From assembly GCA_965226285.1 (NCBI GenBank), contig CBDDCQ010000001.1, forward strand, positions 170,680-234,679: a DNA stretch of 64,000 bases, written 5' to 3'. The position numbers and the translations under genes were made by a program. A model generated the notes under the pieces. That model ran no database searches, was not told where the DNA came from, and saw only the letters and a list, made by a program, of their open reading frames with translations. Below, piece after piece: positions 44,018 to 54,095 of the stretch. Position 1 is the first letter of the stretch. The number at the start of each line of letters is the position of its first letter. The stretch is from CBDDCQ01 sp965226285 (GTDB lineage Bacteria; Bacteroidota; Bacteroidia; Flavobacteriales; Ichthyobacteriaceae).

Positions 44018-45395
44018 TCTTATCTCTTTTCTTTTTATAATTTTCTCCTGAAGATTTTAATATCGTTTTCAATTCCGCTTGTGCTATCACGGGGCATGTT
44101 CTGGAATACAGTAAGAACAAAACAAAGAAAAATCCTATGGTTCCTATAAATATACCTATATCTACAAAAGTAGGTGAAAACATAGACCACGAAGATGGCA
44201 AGTAATCTCGATGTAAAGAGGTCACTATAATTACAAATCTTTCAAACCACATACCTATATTTACAAATATAGAGAGTATAAAGGTAAATATAATATTAGT
44301 TCTCAATTTTTTAGACCACATCAATTGAGGTGAAATTACATTACAAACCATCATTGCCCAATATGCCCACCAATAAGGTCCTGTTGCCCTATTCAAAAAG
44401 GCATATTGCTCGTATTCTACTCCTGAATACCATGCCACAAATAACTCTGTGATATATGCAATACCTACAATAGAACCCGTTATCATAATTACAATATTCA
44501 TCAACTCTATATGTTGGATAGTAATATAAGCCTCTAGATTAACTACTTTTCGCATAATGATAAGTAAGGTTTGTACCATAGCAAACCCGGAGAATATAGC
44601 ACCTGCCACAAAGTAAGGGGGGAATATAGTAGTATGCCAACCTGGTATCACAGAAGTCGCAAAGTCCATAGATACAATAGTATGTACCGAAAGTACCAAT
44701 GGTGTAGCCAATCCTGCCAATACTAGTGAAACTTCTTCAAACCTTTGCCAGTGCTTAGCTCTACCACTCCATCCAAAACTCATTATAGTATAAACTTTTT
44801 TAGTAAGAGGTTTTATAGCTCTATCTCTTATCATTGCAAAATCCGGAATAAGTCCTACATACCAAAAAACTAAAGATACTGTAAGATAAGTAGAGATAGC
44901 GAATACATCCCAAAGAAGTGGAGAGTTAAAGTTTACCCAGAGTGAACCAAATTGGTTAGGAAGTGGAAGTACCCAATATGCTAACCAAGGTCTTCCCATA
45001 TGAATAATGGGGAACAATCCCGCTTGAACTACTGCAAAGATGGTCATCGCCTCTGCAGAGCGGTTGATAGACATCCTCCATTTTTGACGGAATAGCAATA
45101 ACACTGCTGAAATAAGTGTTCCTGCGTGCCCTATACCTACCCACCATACAAAGTTGGTAATATCCCAAGCCCAACCTACAGTTTTATTCAACCCCCATAC
45201 ACCTATACCTTCGCCTATCGTATAAGCCATACATCCAACCCCCCATAAAGTGATGGTTAAGGATACATAAAATAATTTATACCACAATTTATTCGCTTTA
45301 CCTTCAACTGGTGCTACTACATCTAGCGTGATATCGTGATAACTTTTATCTCCTGTTACCAATGGTTCTCTTATTGGTGCTTCGTAATGACCCAT
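44004..45395 (-). CDS. actC: Alternative complex III subunit ActC (NrfD-like quinol site)
   Basis: This membrane subunit of 463 residues and about ten helices is homologous to NrfD/PsrC and forms the quinol-binding and proton-pathway part of the complex. Typical segments are GIGVWGLNKTVGWAWDITNFVWWVGIGHAGT near residue 65, NRSAEAMTIFAV, HMGRPWLAYWVLP, and IVSMDFATSVIPGWHTTIFPPYFVAGAIFSG. The acidic and histidine residues used by the family are present in these segments. It begins 25 bases after actB and overlaps actD. Confidence 0.93.
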   Translation of the reverse strand: MGHYEAPIREPLVTGDKSYHDITLDVVAPVEGKANKLWYKLFYVSLTITLWGVGCMAYTIGEGIGVWGLNKTVGWAWDITNFVWWVGIGHAGTLISAVLLLFRQKWRMSINRSAEAMTIFAVVQAGLFPIIHMGRPWLAYWVLPLPNQFGSLWVNFNSPLLWDVFAISTYLTVSLVFWYVGLIPDFAMIRDRAIKPLTKKVYTIMSFGWSGRAKHWQRFEEVSLVLAGLATPLVLSVHTIVSMDFATSVIPGWHTTIFPPYFVAGAIFSGFAMVQTLLIIMRKVVNLEAYITIQHIELMNIVIMITGSIVGIAYITELFVAWYSGVEYEQYAFLNRATGPYWWAYWAMMVCNVISPQLMWSKKLRTNIIFTFILSIFVNIGMWFERFVIIVTSLHRDYLPSSWSMFSPTFVDIGIFIGTIGFFFVLFLLYSRTCPVIAQAELKTILKSSGENYKKKRDKNEQN

Positions 45396-45420
45396 TCTAT
45401 TCTATAAATTATTTATTTTA

Positions 45421-48400
45421 TTAACCTTTTATATTTCTTACTTTAGCCTGATACATCACATTGGGTTTGGTTCCTACATGTTCTAATAAGTAATATCTTC
45501 TATCATCTTTTTCTTTTTCAGATACTATACTATCTCTATCGTTTATATCGCCAAATACCATAGCATCTGAAGAACAGGCAGAAGCACAACAAACAGCCTG
45601 AAGTAAGTCATCATCTGTCAATCTTCTCTTTTCTTTTTTGGCTTTTAAGATGATCGATTGCGTAATTTGAATACAGAAAGAACACTTTTCCATTACCCCT
45701 CTGGAACGAACAACTACATCTGGGTTCAATACCATTCTTCCTAAGTCATCATTCATGTAGAAATCAAACTTATCATTTTCACTATAGTTGAACCAGTTAA
45801 ATCTTCTTACCTTATAAGGACAGTTATTAGCACAATAACGCGTACCTACACAACGGTTATATGCCATTTGGTTTTGCCCTTGTTTTCCATGAGAGGTAGC
45901 AGCCACTGGACATACCGTTTCACAAGGAGCGTGATTACAGTGTTGACACATGACCGGCTGGAATACTACTTGCGGATTATCCGACGGATTTTCCATTTCT
46001 CCAAACCCTGAAAGAGATGCACCTAAACCTGAAATACTATTTTTCTTTTCTACATCTTCTTTGAAAGTATCTTCAGAAGAGTAGTATCTATCTATTCTAA
46101 GCCAGTGCATATCTCTACCATTTCTCACCTCTTGCTTACCTGTTACAGGCACATTATTTTCTGCATGACAAGCAATCACACAACTCCCACAACCTGTACA
46201 AGCATTCAAGTCTATAGATAATTTAAAGTGATGTCCTATACTTCTATCGTGTGCATCCCAAAGATCAATCTTATCTACAGGTTGTAAACCTTTATGGGTC
46301 TCTAACTCCACTGATGGATTCCATTCACTTTTAGGTTTATTAATATAGTCTGCAAGTGTAGTTTCTCTTACAATATCTCCTCTTCCCATTAAGGTATTGT
46401 GTAATTGCACACAAGCAAATTCATGGTAATTACTTTCAGATTTTTCAATTTTTACACCAAATTGTGTAGCATTGAAATTTTGATAAAACGGATATGCATT
46501 CACACCTACTCCTCGTGCGGTCTTACCGGCTTTATCTCTTCCATACCCAAAGGCAAGACCTAAAGTTCCGTAAGCCTGACCGGGCTGTATAAACATTGGA
46601 ACATCTTTAAGAGTTATCCCATTTACAGTTATGTTAGCTTTATCTCCATTGAGTGCCCCGTTAGATTCATTCCAATTGTTAAGGTTTAATTCCTTAGCTT
46701 GCTTTGCAGATATGGTAATATAATTATCCCAAGTAGTACGAGTAATAGGATCGGGTAATTCCTGTAACCAGGGGTTGTTTGCTTGAGTACCATCTCCCAT
46801 TCCTATTTTAGAATATAGTATGAGTTCTGTACCTGTTCCCACTTTGATGTTAGAGGCTATTTGTTCTAAATTAATTGCTTTTGAAGATAATCTTAGCGTG
46901 GTATTTTCCGATACAAATACCCCGTCGTGCAATGCTTGATTCCAAGTTGTTTTTGATAGAACATTAGTTTTCCAGTAGCTTTTTACATATTCATGGTAAT
47001 TTTGTGTAGAACCTAACCATTCAATTACACATTCCTCGAATTGCCTAGTATTAAATATTCTCTTAATAACGGGTTGCATTAGGCTATAATGTCCATGAAC
47101 AGGCATTGCATCACCCCAACTTTCTAAAAAGTGCGTTTTAGCAGCTTTATAACCCGCTAAAGATAATGTTTCATCTTCTTTTTCAGAAAAGCACACAAAA
47201 GTTTCTACTTGTTTAAGACCTTTCTTAAACTCATTTGCATTAGGAAGTGTATATGCAGGATTAGCACCAGAAGAGATAAGAACATCCACTTTTCCTGCCA
47301 GCATATCCTGTATCATTTGATTTACATTATTGTCATCACCCATTTTCAAATAACGAGGAGTATTTATATTCATTACTTTACTGCCTAGTAATTCGTTAAT
47401 AGCAAAACCTATCAAGTGCAAGTTTCTATCATTTCCATCTACCGTTACTATACAATTTCCCTTAGTTAATTTTAATTCTTCTGCTATTCCCTTTAATTTG
47501 TTATCTATACGCGTTCTTTTAGAAGTGAGATTACCCCCTGACAGTATATTATATAGATTAATGAGTGCATAGACTTGTTCTGAAAACTTGAGGGGGATTC
47601 TCCAATCGGCATTAGCTCCACTCAAAGACATATTAGATTCTATTTGGATATGCCTTGACATTTTTCCTCCTTTAGGATTTCTTCTTGCAGAATAAGCTTT
47701 TTCTATATCTCCTCCTTGCCAATCACCTAGTATATCTGCTCCAAAAGAAACAATTACATCAGCTTTATAAAAATCATAACTGGGCAGTGCCCTTATACCA
47801 TATTTTTGCTCAAAGGCATCTAAAGCAGCAGATGATGACACTGCATCATAAACAATGTGTTGAAAGTTTTTGTATTTGTTTTTGAGCTTTCCAATCAATG
47901 ATTCGGAAGATGGGCTCAAAAGTGTAGGAGTGAGTAACATTATTTTCTTTTGAGCATTATCCATTTGAGCTGCTACACTCCTGTTGAATTTATTCCAAGA
48001 TACGACTTCGCCATCTATAGAAGGTTCTTTCATTCTCTGGGCATCGTAGAGTGATAAAATAGATGCTTGAACTCTGGCATTGGTACATCCATTGACCTTA
48101 GCCATTGTATTGGCTTCTATTTTGATAGGTCTCCCCTCTCTATTTTTTACTAAAATAGAAGCAAAATCGTTGCCATTATTTATAGAAGTAGCATAAAAAT
48201 CAGCTACACTTGGGGTAATCTCCTCGGGTTTTATTACATAAGGTATCGCATGTTGTACAGGACCTTCACAGGCAGCTAAAGCAGCAGCAGCAGTACTGAA
48301 ACCTAAGTATTTGAGAAAATCTCTACGCGTAGTATTGGAATGCTCCAAACTCTCCTTATCCGATAAAAATTCATCTACGGGAATTTCCTCTGAAAATTCT

Positions 48401-48480
48401 TTACCTTCAATGGTTTCTATGATTTGGGAATTGGGCTTTAATTCCTCTATACCTTTCCAATATTTTTTATTTGAACCCAT
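45421..48480 (-). CDS. actB: Alternative complex III subunit ActB (Fe-S/molybdopterin-like)
   Basis: The 1,019-residue periplasmic subunit fuses a molybdopterin-oxidoreductase-like domain (about 70-740, without cofactor in characterised complexes) to a four-cluster ferredoxin-like domain. Residues 53-71 form a Tat signal (TRRDFLKYLGFSTAAAALAAC) that ends in a possible lipidated Cys. Cysteine motifs are CTGCGSCVIACHAENNVP, CQHCNHAPCETVCPVAA, CVGTRYCANNCPYK and CSFC with a late AVCCASACSSDA. These fit three [4Fe-4S] and one [3Fe-4S] centre, as known for the Flavobacterium complex. It lies 42 bases after actA. Confidence 0.95.
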   Translation of the reverse strand: MGSNKKYWKGIEELKPNSQIIETIEGKEFSEEIPVDEFLSDKESLEHSNTTRRDFLKYLGFSTAAAALAACEGPVQHAIPYVIKPEEITPSVADFYATSINNGNDFASILVKNREGRPIKIEANTMAKVNGCTNARVQASILSLYDAQRMKEPSIDGEVVSWNKFNRSVAAQMDNAQKKIMLLTPTLLSPSSESLIGKLKNKYKNFQHIVYDAVSSSAALDAFEQKYGIRALPSYDFYKADVIVSFGADILGDWQGGDIEKAYSARRNPKGGKMSRHIQIESNMSLSGANADWRIPLKFSEQVYALINLYNILSGGNLTSKRTRIDNKLKGIAEELKLTKGNCIVTVDGNDRNLHLIGFAINELLGSKVMNINTPRYLKMGDDNNVNQMIQDMLAGKVDVLISSGANPAYTLPNANEFKKGLKQVETFVCFSEKEDETLSLAGYKAAKTHFLESWGDAMPVHGHYSLMQPVIKRIFNTRQFEECVIEWLGSTQNYHEYVKSYWKTNVLSKTTWNQALHDGVFVSENTTLRLSSKAINLEQIASNIKVGTGTELILYSKIGMGDGTQANNPWLQELPDPITRTTWDNYITISAKQAKELNLNNWNESNGALNGDKANITVNGITLKDVPMFIQPGQAYGTLGLAFGYGRDKAGKTARGVGVNAYPFYQNFNATQFGVKIEKSESNYHEFACVQLHNTLMGRGDIVRETTLADYINKPKSEWNPSVELETHKGLQPVDKIDLWDAHDRSIGHHFKLSIDLNACTGCGSCVIACHAENNVPVTGKQEVRNGRDMHWLRIDRYYSSEDTFKEDVEKKNSISGLGASLSGFGEMENPSDNPQVVFQPVMCQHCNHAPCETVCPVAATSHGKQGQNQMAYNRCVGTRYCANNCPYKVRRFNWFNYSENDKFDFYMNDDLGRMVLNPDVVVRSRGVMEKCSFCIQITQSIILKAKKEKRRLTDDDLLQAVCCASACSSDAMVFGDINDRDSIVSEKEKDDRRYYLLEHVGTKPNVMYQAKVRNIKG

Positions 48481-48522
48481 CTTTAGATTTTATACTAAAT
48501 TTTATTTTCTAATTCGTTTTTC

Positions 48523-49749
48523 TTAATAATGGCATTTACCACACTCTAAACCTCCTATCATATCTACGGTTAGCTTTTCTTTGCCATATTTTTGAGCCAA
48601 TTGCTTATGAATTTTCTCATAATAAGGATTACCTTTCATTTTTACTTTTGTTTCTCTATGACACTCTACGCACCACCCCATAGTCAAATCACTATATTGA
48701 TATACCTCCTCCATAGTTTCCACAGGACCATGGCATTCTTGACATTTGATGCCTCCTACAATCACATGTTGTGAGTGATTGAAGTAAACAAAGTCTTGTA
48801 GGTTGTGTATCTTTACCCATTTGATAGGTTTTTTCTTATACCCTTTGATATATTGAGACTTTTCAGGATCGTAGCCCACAGCTTTGTATATTTTAGCGAT
48901 TTCTTTAGTCCCCGTGTGTTCACCCTCTTGTATATATAAATGACAGTTCATACATACATTTGCTGAAGGAATACCTGCTGTTTTTCCATATTTAGCACTA
49001 GAGTGACAATATTGACAGTCTATTTTATTTTCCCCTGCGTGCACTTTATGCGAAAATGCGATAGGTTGTATAGGTTGATACCCTTTATCTACTCCTATTT
49101 GCAATAGAAAATCCCATCCGCCTTTCAATACTGCAAGTACTAAGATAATAGTTAGAATACCCATTAATTTTTTATTAGCCAAAAGCATTTGTAGCCCTTT
49201 TCTTATTTCGTCAAATAACTGTACAGGCTCTTCCCCTTTAGAATAGAGTAAAGCGTTTCGGGTCTCTTTAATTACAAAAATAATAAATAGCAGTATAATT
49301 GATAGTATCACTAGCGTTATATCTAAAGATAAGCCTTCTTCTTTACCTTTATTACTTGTCGCAGTAGAAGCATCCGCTTGTTTTTTCTTTGGTTCTGTAT
49401 CAGTATAAGCTAAAATGTTATCTATATCCTCATCTGAAAGTTGGGGGAAAGCTGTCATAATGGAACCATTGTACTCTTCAAATACAGCAATGGCATCTGA
49501 ATCACCTGAGGCTCTTAACTTAGCATTATCTTTAATCCATGCCTTGAGCCAACTATTGGTTCTTTTTTTTGAAATACCTCTTAGCGCAGGACCTATAACC
49601 TTTTTATCTAATTTATGGCAAGCGGCACAATAGGTATTGAACAGTTTTTTTCCTGTTACTACATCGTTTTGAGCGTAACAAAAAGGCGTTAATAATATCA
49701 AAACACCTAATAAAACTGAGCATAAAAATGGCTTGTTATTATTTTCCAT
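48523..49749 (-). CDS. actA: Alternative complex III subunit ActA with fused N-terminal cytochrome c
   Basis: The 408-residue subunit has a signal peptide, an N-terminal mono-heme domain (CAACH at 41-45, distal Met in MTAFPQLSDEDIDNILAY), a membrane segment near 143-163, a second near 198-218, and the penta-heme ActA part with CQYCH, CMNCH, CQECH, CVECH and CGKCH. That makes six heme c sites. The extra mono-heme domain is not part of minimal ActA and resembles the fusion I recall in other Bacteroidetes. It is first in the operon; electrons from the Fe-S subunit pass through these hemes. Confidence 0.93.
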   Translation of the reverse strand: MENNNKPFLCSVLLGVLILLTPFCYAQNDVVTGKKLFNTYCAACHKLDKKVIGPALRGISKKRTNSWLKAWIKDNAKLRASGDSDAIAVFEEYNGSIMTAFPQLSDEDIDNILAYTDTEPKKKQADASTATSNKGKEEGLSLDITLVILSIILLFIIFVIKETRNALLYSKGEEPVQLFDEIRKGLQMLLANKKLMGILTIILVLAVLKGGWDFLLQIGVDKGYQPIQPIAFSHKVHAGENKIDCQYCHSSAKYGKTAGIPSANVCMNCHLYIQEGEHTGTKEIAKIYKAVGYDPEKSQYIKGYKKKPIKWVKIHNLQDFVYFNHSQHVIVGGIKCQECHGPVETMEEVYQYSDLTMGWCVECHRETKVKMKGNPYYEKIHKQLAQKYGKEKLTVDMIGGLECGKCHY

Positions 49750-49799
49750 TAAATGTATCTTTAATATTCACAAAGTCTATTTTCTATAACATTTTGATG

Positions 49800-49807
49800 C
49801 AAAATTA
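49800..49807 (-). promoter_or_regulatory. -7 element upstream of actA; gap 49750-50094
   Basis: Read on the minus strand this is TAATTTTG, 51 bases before the actA ATG. No TTG is found at the 19-base spacing. The rest of the 345-base gap to metF is AT-rich (near 80 %) and holds no ORF or RNA I can recognise, except a second TAATTTTG on the plus strand at 50058-50065, 29 bases before metF. Confidence 0.4.
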
Positions 49808-50094
49808 TATAAAGTAAAACATAAAAAAGCATATATAATTAATTTATATAGCTTCTAAATAAGAGTTCCTATTATTCTTAAAATATAGAGTGCTACACAC
49901 GTTCTTTTTTACCTTTTAGTCTAGTTTTAATAATATAACTACTAACCAAATTTATATATACCTCACAAAATACAGGTGTTCAGAACTAATGGCGACAAAT
50001 ATAATTATTAAAAAATGAATGCTATTGAAGTAACATAAATTTCTAAATAAAAAGATATAATTTTGTCCAGTTAAAAAAAACTTAATTAAAAGTT

Positions 50095-51045
50095 ATGAAA
50101 GTAACAGACCACATTGAGCGTTCTTATTCCACTCTTTTTTCTATAGAAATATTACCTCCCACTAAGAGACAAAACATCCACTCTATCTTTGAAAATCTAG
50201 ACTCTTTGATGGAATTCAAACCTCATTTTATCAATGTAACCTCGCATAGAGAAGAATATGAATACAAAAAAAATCCCGATGGTTCTTTGATAAAAAAAGT
50301 AGTAAAAAAAAGACCCGGTACAGTGGCAATATGCAGTGCCATTATGAATAAATACAAGGTAGATACCGTACCCCATATAATTTGTGGAGGATTCAATAAA
50401 GAAGAGACCGAAAACGCACTCTTAGAACTACGCTACTTAGGTATAGAAAACATCTTAGCATTGAGAGGTGATGCTATGAAAAGTGAACCTTATTTTATCC
50501 CTGAAAAAGATGGAAATAAATATGCTAACGAATTGGTAGAGCAGATTGTAAACCTAAATAACGGGGAATATTTAGATGCCAAATATCAAGACTGTAGCAC
50601 AGATTTTTGTATAGGTGTAGCAGGCTATCCCGAAAAGCACTTTGAATCTCCTAATTTTGATATGGATCTATCTTTTTTGAAACAAAAAATAGAGGCAGGA
50701 GCGCAATATATTGTTACGCAAATGTTCTTTAACAATTCCAAATATTTTGAATTTACAGAAAAGTGCAGAGCACGCGGCATTGATGTACCCATCATACCGG
50801 GCATCAAACCACTTGCTACAAAGAGACAAATCAATATACTGCCGCAAATGTTCCATATAGATATACCCCAAGAGTTCGTTGCAGAAGTTCATAAATGCAA
50901 AGACGACTCACAAGTAAGGCAACTGGGAATAGAATGGGGCATACATCAGTGTAAAGAACTCAAAGAAAATAATGTACCCGTATTGCATTTCTACTCTATG
51001 GGCAAAGCAGACAATATTAAATCTATAGTCTCTCAAGTATTCTAA
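50095..51045 (+). CDS. metF: 5,10-methylenetetrahydrofolate reductase
   Basis: The flavoenzyme reduces methylene-THF to methyl-THF for methionine synthesis. The 316 residues are usual. Visible are SIEILPPTKR near residue 17 with the catalytic Glu region, FINVTSHREE, RPGTVAICSAI, HIICGGFNKEE, LALRGDA near 122-128 (FAD contact), DFCIGVAGYPEKH, and GAQYIVTQMFFNNSKYFEF. ATG 50095 follows a TAATTTTG box by 29 bases. No SAM riboswitch is recognisable in the leader. A flippase gene follows after 7 bases. Confidence 0.95.
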   Translation: MKVTDHIERSYSTLFSIEILPPTKRQNIHSIFENLDSLMEFKPHFINVTSHREEYEYKKNPDGSLIKKVVKKRPGTVAICSAIMNKYKVDTVPHIICGGFNKEETENALLELRYLGIENILALRGDAMKSEPYFIPEKDGNKYANELVEQIVNLNNGEYLDAKYQDCSTDFCIGVAGYPEKHFESPNFDMDLSFLKQKIEAGAQYIVTQMFFNNSKYFEFTEKCRARGIDVPIIPGIKPLATKRQINILPQMFHIDIPQEFVAEVHKCKDDSQVRQLGIEWGIHQCKELKENNVPVLHFYSMGKADNIKSIVSQVF

Positions 51046-51052
51046 AATAAAA

Positions 51053-52528
51053 ATGGGTGTTGTAAAAAAAATAGCTACGCAAACTGCTATCTATGGACTC
51101 ACTTCTATAATAGGCAGGATATTAAACTTTCTTTTAACGCCATTATATACAAGTATGTTTTTAGTAGAGCAATATGCTATTATTACAGATATTTATTCCC
51201 AAATATCTATTTTTATAGTGTTACTTACCTATGGAATGGAAACAGCCTTTTTCAGATTTTGCAGTCAAACTAAAAATAAAAAAAAGGTGACCTCTACAGC
51301 TTTCTTTAGCATTTTAGGTTCATCTTTTATCTTCTTAGTTTTAGGGTTATTATTTTTAGATGAAATTAGTACCATTACAGGATATACTCAAAACAAAGAT
51401 TTTATACGATGGGTAATATATATTCTATTTTTAGATGCCATATTAGCCATTCCTTTTGCACAGCTAAGATTAAATAATAAACCCATCAAATATGCTATTG
51501 TAAAACTCACTAATATATTTATATTTATAGGAGGAAATTTATTATTCTTATGGTATATACCCAAGTCTATTATAAACGGGTGGTATTTGCCCAGTTTTTT
51601 GCAGGATATATACAATGCAGATATGGGTGTAGGATATATATTTATAATTAATTTGGTAGCTTCTTTGGCAAGTCTATTGATGATGTTTCCTGTATTTGGC
51701 AAATACAAACCCGCATTTTATTTCACTACTTGGAAAAAGATGTTAAGGTATGGATTTCCTATACTCATAGCAGGTTTAGCAAATGTTATAAACGAAACTA
51801 TGGACAAGCAGTTCTTAAAGTACCTGTTGCCCCAAAAAGATTGGAAATACACGGTAGGAGTATATGGAGCGTGTTATAAACTCTCTATATTTATGATACT
51901 CTTTATACAGGCTTACAGAATGGGTATAGAGCCTTTCTTCTTTTCGTATGCCAAAGAAAAAAATGCTAAAGAAACTTATAGTATGCTTATGAATTATTTT
52001 GTAATCGTAATGTGTTTTATCTTATTAATATTAGTATCCAGTATAGATATTATTAAATACTTTTTGAGCTCAAAGACATATTGGCAAGGTGTAGATGTAG
52101 TTCCTATACTGTTGCTTGCCAATTTATTTTTTGGAATATATGTACACCTTTCAGTATGGTATAAACTCTCTGATAAAACTAAGTATGGAGCATATATATC
52201 TATATTGGGAGCATTCATTACTATTATAATCAATATTAATTTTATTCCCATGATAGGATACAAAGCCTCTGCATGGGCTACTTTAGCCTCCTATTTTAGT
52301 ATGTGTATGCTATCTTTCTTATGGGGTAGAAAACATTATTATATACCATATCATCTGAAAAAAATAGGGTTTTATATTACTCTTTCCGTAGGGTTATCTT
52401 GTATATCTTTTTTTGTATATAGAGGAGATATTACTGTAAACATATTTTTAAACCTCATCTTTTTATTAGTGATTGCACTCGGAGAAAAAGAGAGCTTTAT
52501 GAAGTTGGTTTCTACAAAAAAACACTAG
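51053..52528 (+). CDS. Wzx-like lipopolysaccharide flippase (MATE/MOP superfamily)
   Basis: The 491-residue protein has 12-14 membrane helices. The N-terminus (KIATQTAIYGLTSIIGRILNFLLTPLYT) is typical of Wzx/RfbX-type oligosaccharide flippases, as is FLLPQ-type VFEKYLLPQKDW sequence in the middle (KQFLKYLLPQKDWKYTVGVYG). It should flip an undecaprenyl-linked oligosaccharide across the inner membrane. It is far from the polysaccharide operon and sits directly after metF, a pairing that points to a core envelope function rather than a strain-specific antigen. The substrate is unknown. Confidence 0.85.
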   Translation: MGVVKKIATQTAIYGLTSIIGRILNFLLTPLYTSMFLVEQYAIITDIYSQISIFIVLLTYGMETAFFRFCSQTKNKKKVTSTAFFSILGSSFIFLVLGLLFLDEISTITGYTQNKDFIRWVIYILFLDAILAIPFAQLRLNNKPIKYAIVKLTNIFIFIGGNLLFLWYIPKSIINGWYLPSFLQDIYNADMGVGYIFIINLVASLASLLMMFPVFGKYKPAFYFTTWKKMLRYGFPILIAGLANVINETMDKQFLKYLLPQKDWKYTVGVYGACYKLSIFMILFIQAYRMGIEPFFFSYAKEKNAKETYSMLMNYFVIVMCFILLILVSSIDIIKYFLSSKTYWQGVDVVPILLLANLFFGIYVHLSVWYKLSDKTKYGAYISILGAFITIIININFIPMIGYKASAWATLASYFSMCMLSFLWGRKHYYIPYHLKKIGFYITLSVGLSCISFFVYRGDITVNIFLNLIFLLVIALGEKESFMKLVSTKKH

Positions 52529-52691
52529 ATTTTTTTATTAAGAGTTGTAAAACGATGAAATTACCTAAATTCGTTTGCAAAGTAATACATTTTAATAACA
52601 TGTAAGTAACTAAGTAGCATTGATATTTTACAAAAAATTTCATCTCACCATTAATTTTTATCCAAAATACTTTTTATTATAAAAATTATAC

Positions 52692-52699
52692 TACATTTG
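52692..52699 (+). promoter_or_regulatory. -7 element of the exbB cluster
   Basis: TACATTTG followed by CA fits TAnnTTTG and lies 119 bases before the ATG at 52819. The -33 box is not clear. The 272-base gap 52529-52800 has no other signal. Confidence 0.5.
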
Positions 52700-52818
52700 C
52701 AAGGTGTTTTTTTGATAAGATGTTATTTAAAATAATAGCATAAGAGATTGAAGTAACAACAATAAGTCCGAATCGTATAAAATTTAAAAATAGTAATTTA
52801 ATGTATAATTTAAATAAA

Positions 52819-53607
52819 ATGAAAAAAGTATTATCAATTTTAGTAATCGGTATAGTTTGTATATTTAACATGCCTAGCATTTATGCTCAAGAGACAGAAA
52901 CGCAGCAAGAAGCAACAGATGATTCTGCAGCAGTGGCTACACAAGATGTAAGTGAAGCTACAAGCACAGAAGAAGAAGCGACCTTTCACCAAATCATAAA
53001 AACTAAGTTTATCGAAGGTGGTGCTGGATTTATGGGAATTGTTTTGGTTTCTTTGATATTAGGTTTAGCTATAGCCATTGAAAGAATTATCTATCTAAAT
53101 ATGTCTACTACCAATACTATTAAACTTCTAAATAAAGTAGAAGATGCGCTCAGCAAAAGTGATATAGAAGGTGCTAAAGAAATTTGCAGAAATACAAAGG
53201 GACCTACCGCCTCTATATTCTACCAAGGTTTAGATAGAATGGACGAAGGTATCGAAATGGTTGAGAAATCTGTAGTTTCTTACGGTGGAGTTCAAATGGG
53301 GCTCTTAGAAAAGAACATCTCTTGGTTGTCTTTATTTATAGCGTTAGCTCCTATGCTTGGGTTCATGGGAACTGTAATAGGGATGATTGCAGCTTTTGAT
53401 GCTATTGAAGCCGAAGGTGATATTTCTCCGTCTTTGGTAGCAGGAGGTATTAAGCAAGCACTCTTGACCACAGTATTTGGACTTATCGTAGCTATTATAT
53501 TACAGGTATTCTATAACTATATCATCTCTAAAATAGATAGTATTGTAAACAAAATGGAAGATGCTTCTATCTCTTTGATAGATCTATTGGTAAAATACAA
53601 AAAATAA
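52819..53607 (+). CDS. exbB: MotA/TolQ/ExbB proton-channel protein
   Basis: This is the inner-membrane channel subunit of an Exb/Tol-type energiser. I place the start at ATG 52819, which gives a signal peptide (MKKVLSILVIGIVCIFNMPSIYAQE), instead of ATG 52801. An acidic Glu/Thr-rich stretch follows, then three membrane helices with the family core GLLEKNISWLSLFIALAPMLGFMGTVIGMIAAFDAI and GGIKQALLTTVFGLIVAIILQVFYN. About 262 residues. The cleavable signal places the N-terminus in the periplasm as in TolQ/ExbB. Two ExbD-like proteins and one unknown membrane protein follow in the same operon. Confidence 0.9.
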   Translation: MKKVLSILVIGIVCIFNMPSIYAQETETQQEATDDSAAVATQDVSEATSTEEEATFHQIIKTKFIEGGAGFMGIVLVSLILGLAIAIERIIYLNMSTTNTIKLLNKVEDALSKSDIEGAKEICRNTKGPTASIFYQGLDRMDEGIEMVEKSVVSYGGVQMGLLEKNISWLSLFIALAPMLGFMGTVIGMIAAFDAIEAEGDISPSLVAGGIKQALLTTVFGLIVAIILQVFYNYIISKIDSIVNKMEDASISLIDLLVKYKK

Positions 53608-53628
53608 TAACCTTAAATTAATATCGTT

Positions 53629-54084
53629 ATGATTATTAATAGAATAACCACAGCATTTATCCTAATTATAGGAGTGCTATGTGCTTTCTTCTTAGGTAAA
53701 ATACTCTACTTAGGAGAAGATATAATAAGTGAGTCCATAGAAATTCAAGATTCGGTTGTAAACCCTCTTTATACTTTAGTATTGGCAATGTTAGCTCTAT
53801 CCACTATACTAGTATTGATATTTTCATTAGTACAAGTAATCTCTGGTTGTATTTCGGATACTAACCAACTTAAAAAAATGGCTGTATTCATAATAGGCGG
53901 ATTAATTGTTTACTTAGTTTCTTATTCTTTAGCTTCTGATGAAATTATTACCTTTTTAAATGGTGACAGTTCTACAGCAATAGAATCTAAATGGACAGGT
54001 ACTGGATTATATATGTTTTATATACTTGGTAGTTTAGCGTTACTCTCTTTAGTAAGTGCTGGAGTATTAAAGATATTTAAATAA
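53629..54084 (+). CDS. Small membrane protein between exbB and exbD
   Basis: The 151-residue protein has four predicted membrane segments (about 7-27, 46-68, 84-103 and 126-148) and short loops. I do not recognise a named family; proteins of this size in the same position occur between exbB and exbD in other Bacteroidetes. It lies 21 bases after exbB and 11 bases before exbD, so it is co-transcribed and probably part of the energiser complex. Confidence 0.7.
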   Translation: MIINRITTAFILIIGVLCAFFLGKILYLGEDIISESIEIQDSVVNPLYTLVLAMLALSTILVLIFSLVQVISGCISDTNQLKKMAVFIIGGLIVYLVSYSLASDEIITFLNGDSSTAIESKWTGTGLYMFYILGSLALLSLVSAGVLKIFK

Positions 54085-54095
54085 AATAAAAAGTT

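Noticed and set aside
49750..50094. SAM riboswitch upstream of metF
   Set aside because: No conserved riboswitch core or terminator hairpin could be recognised in the AT-rich leader.
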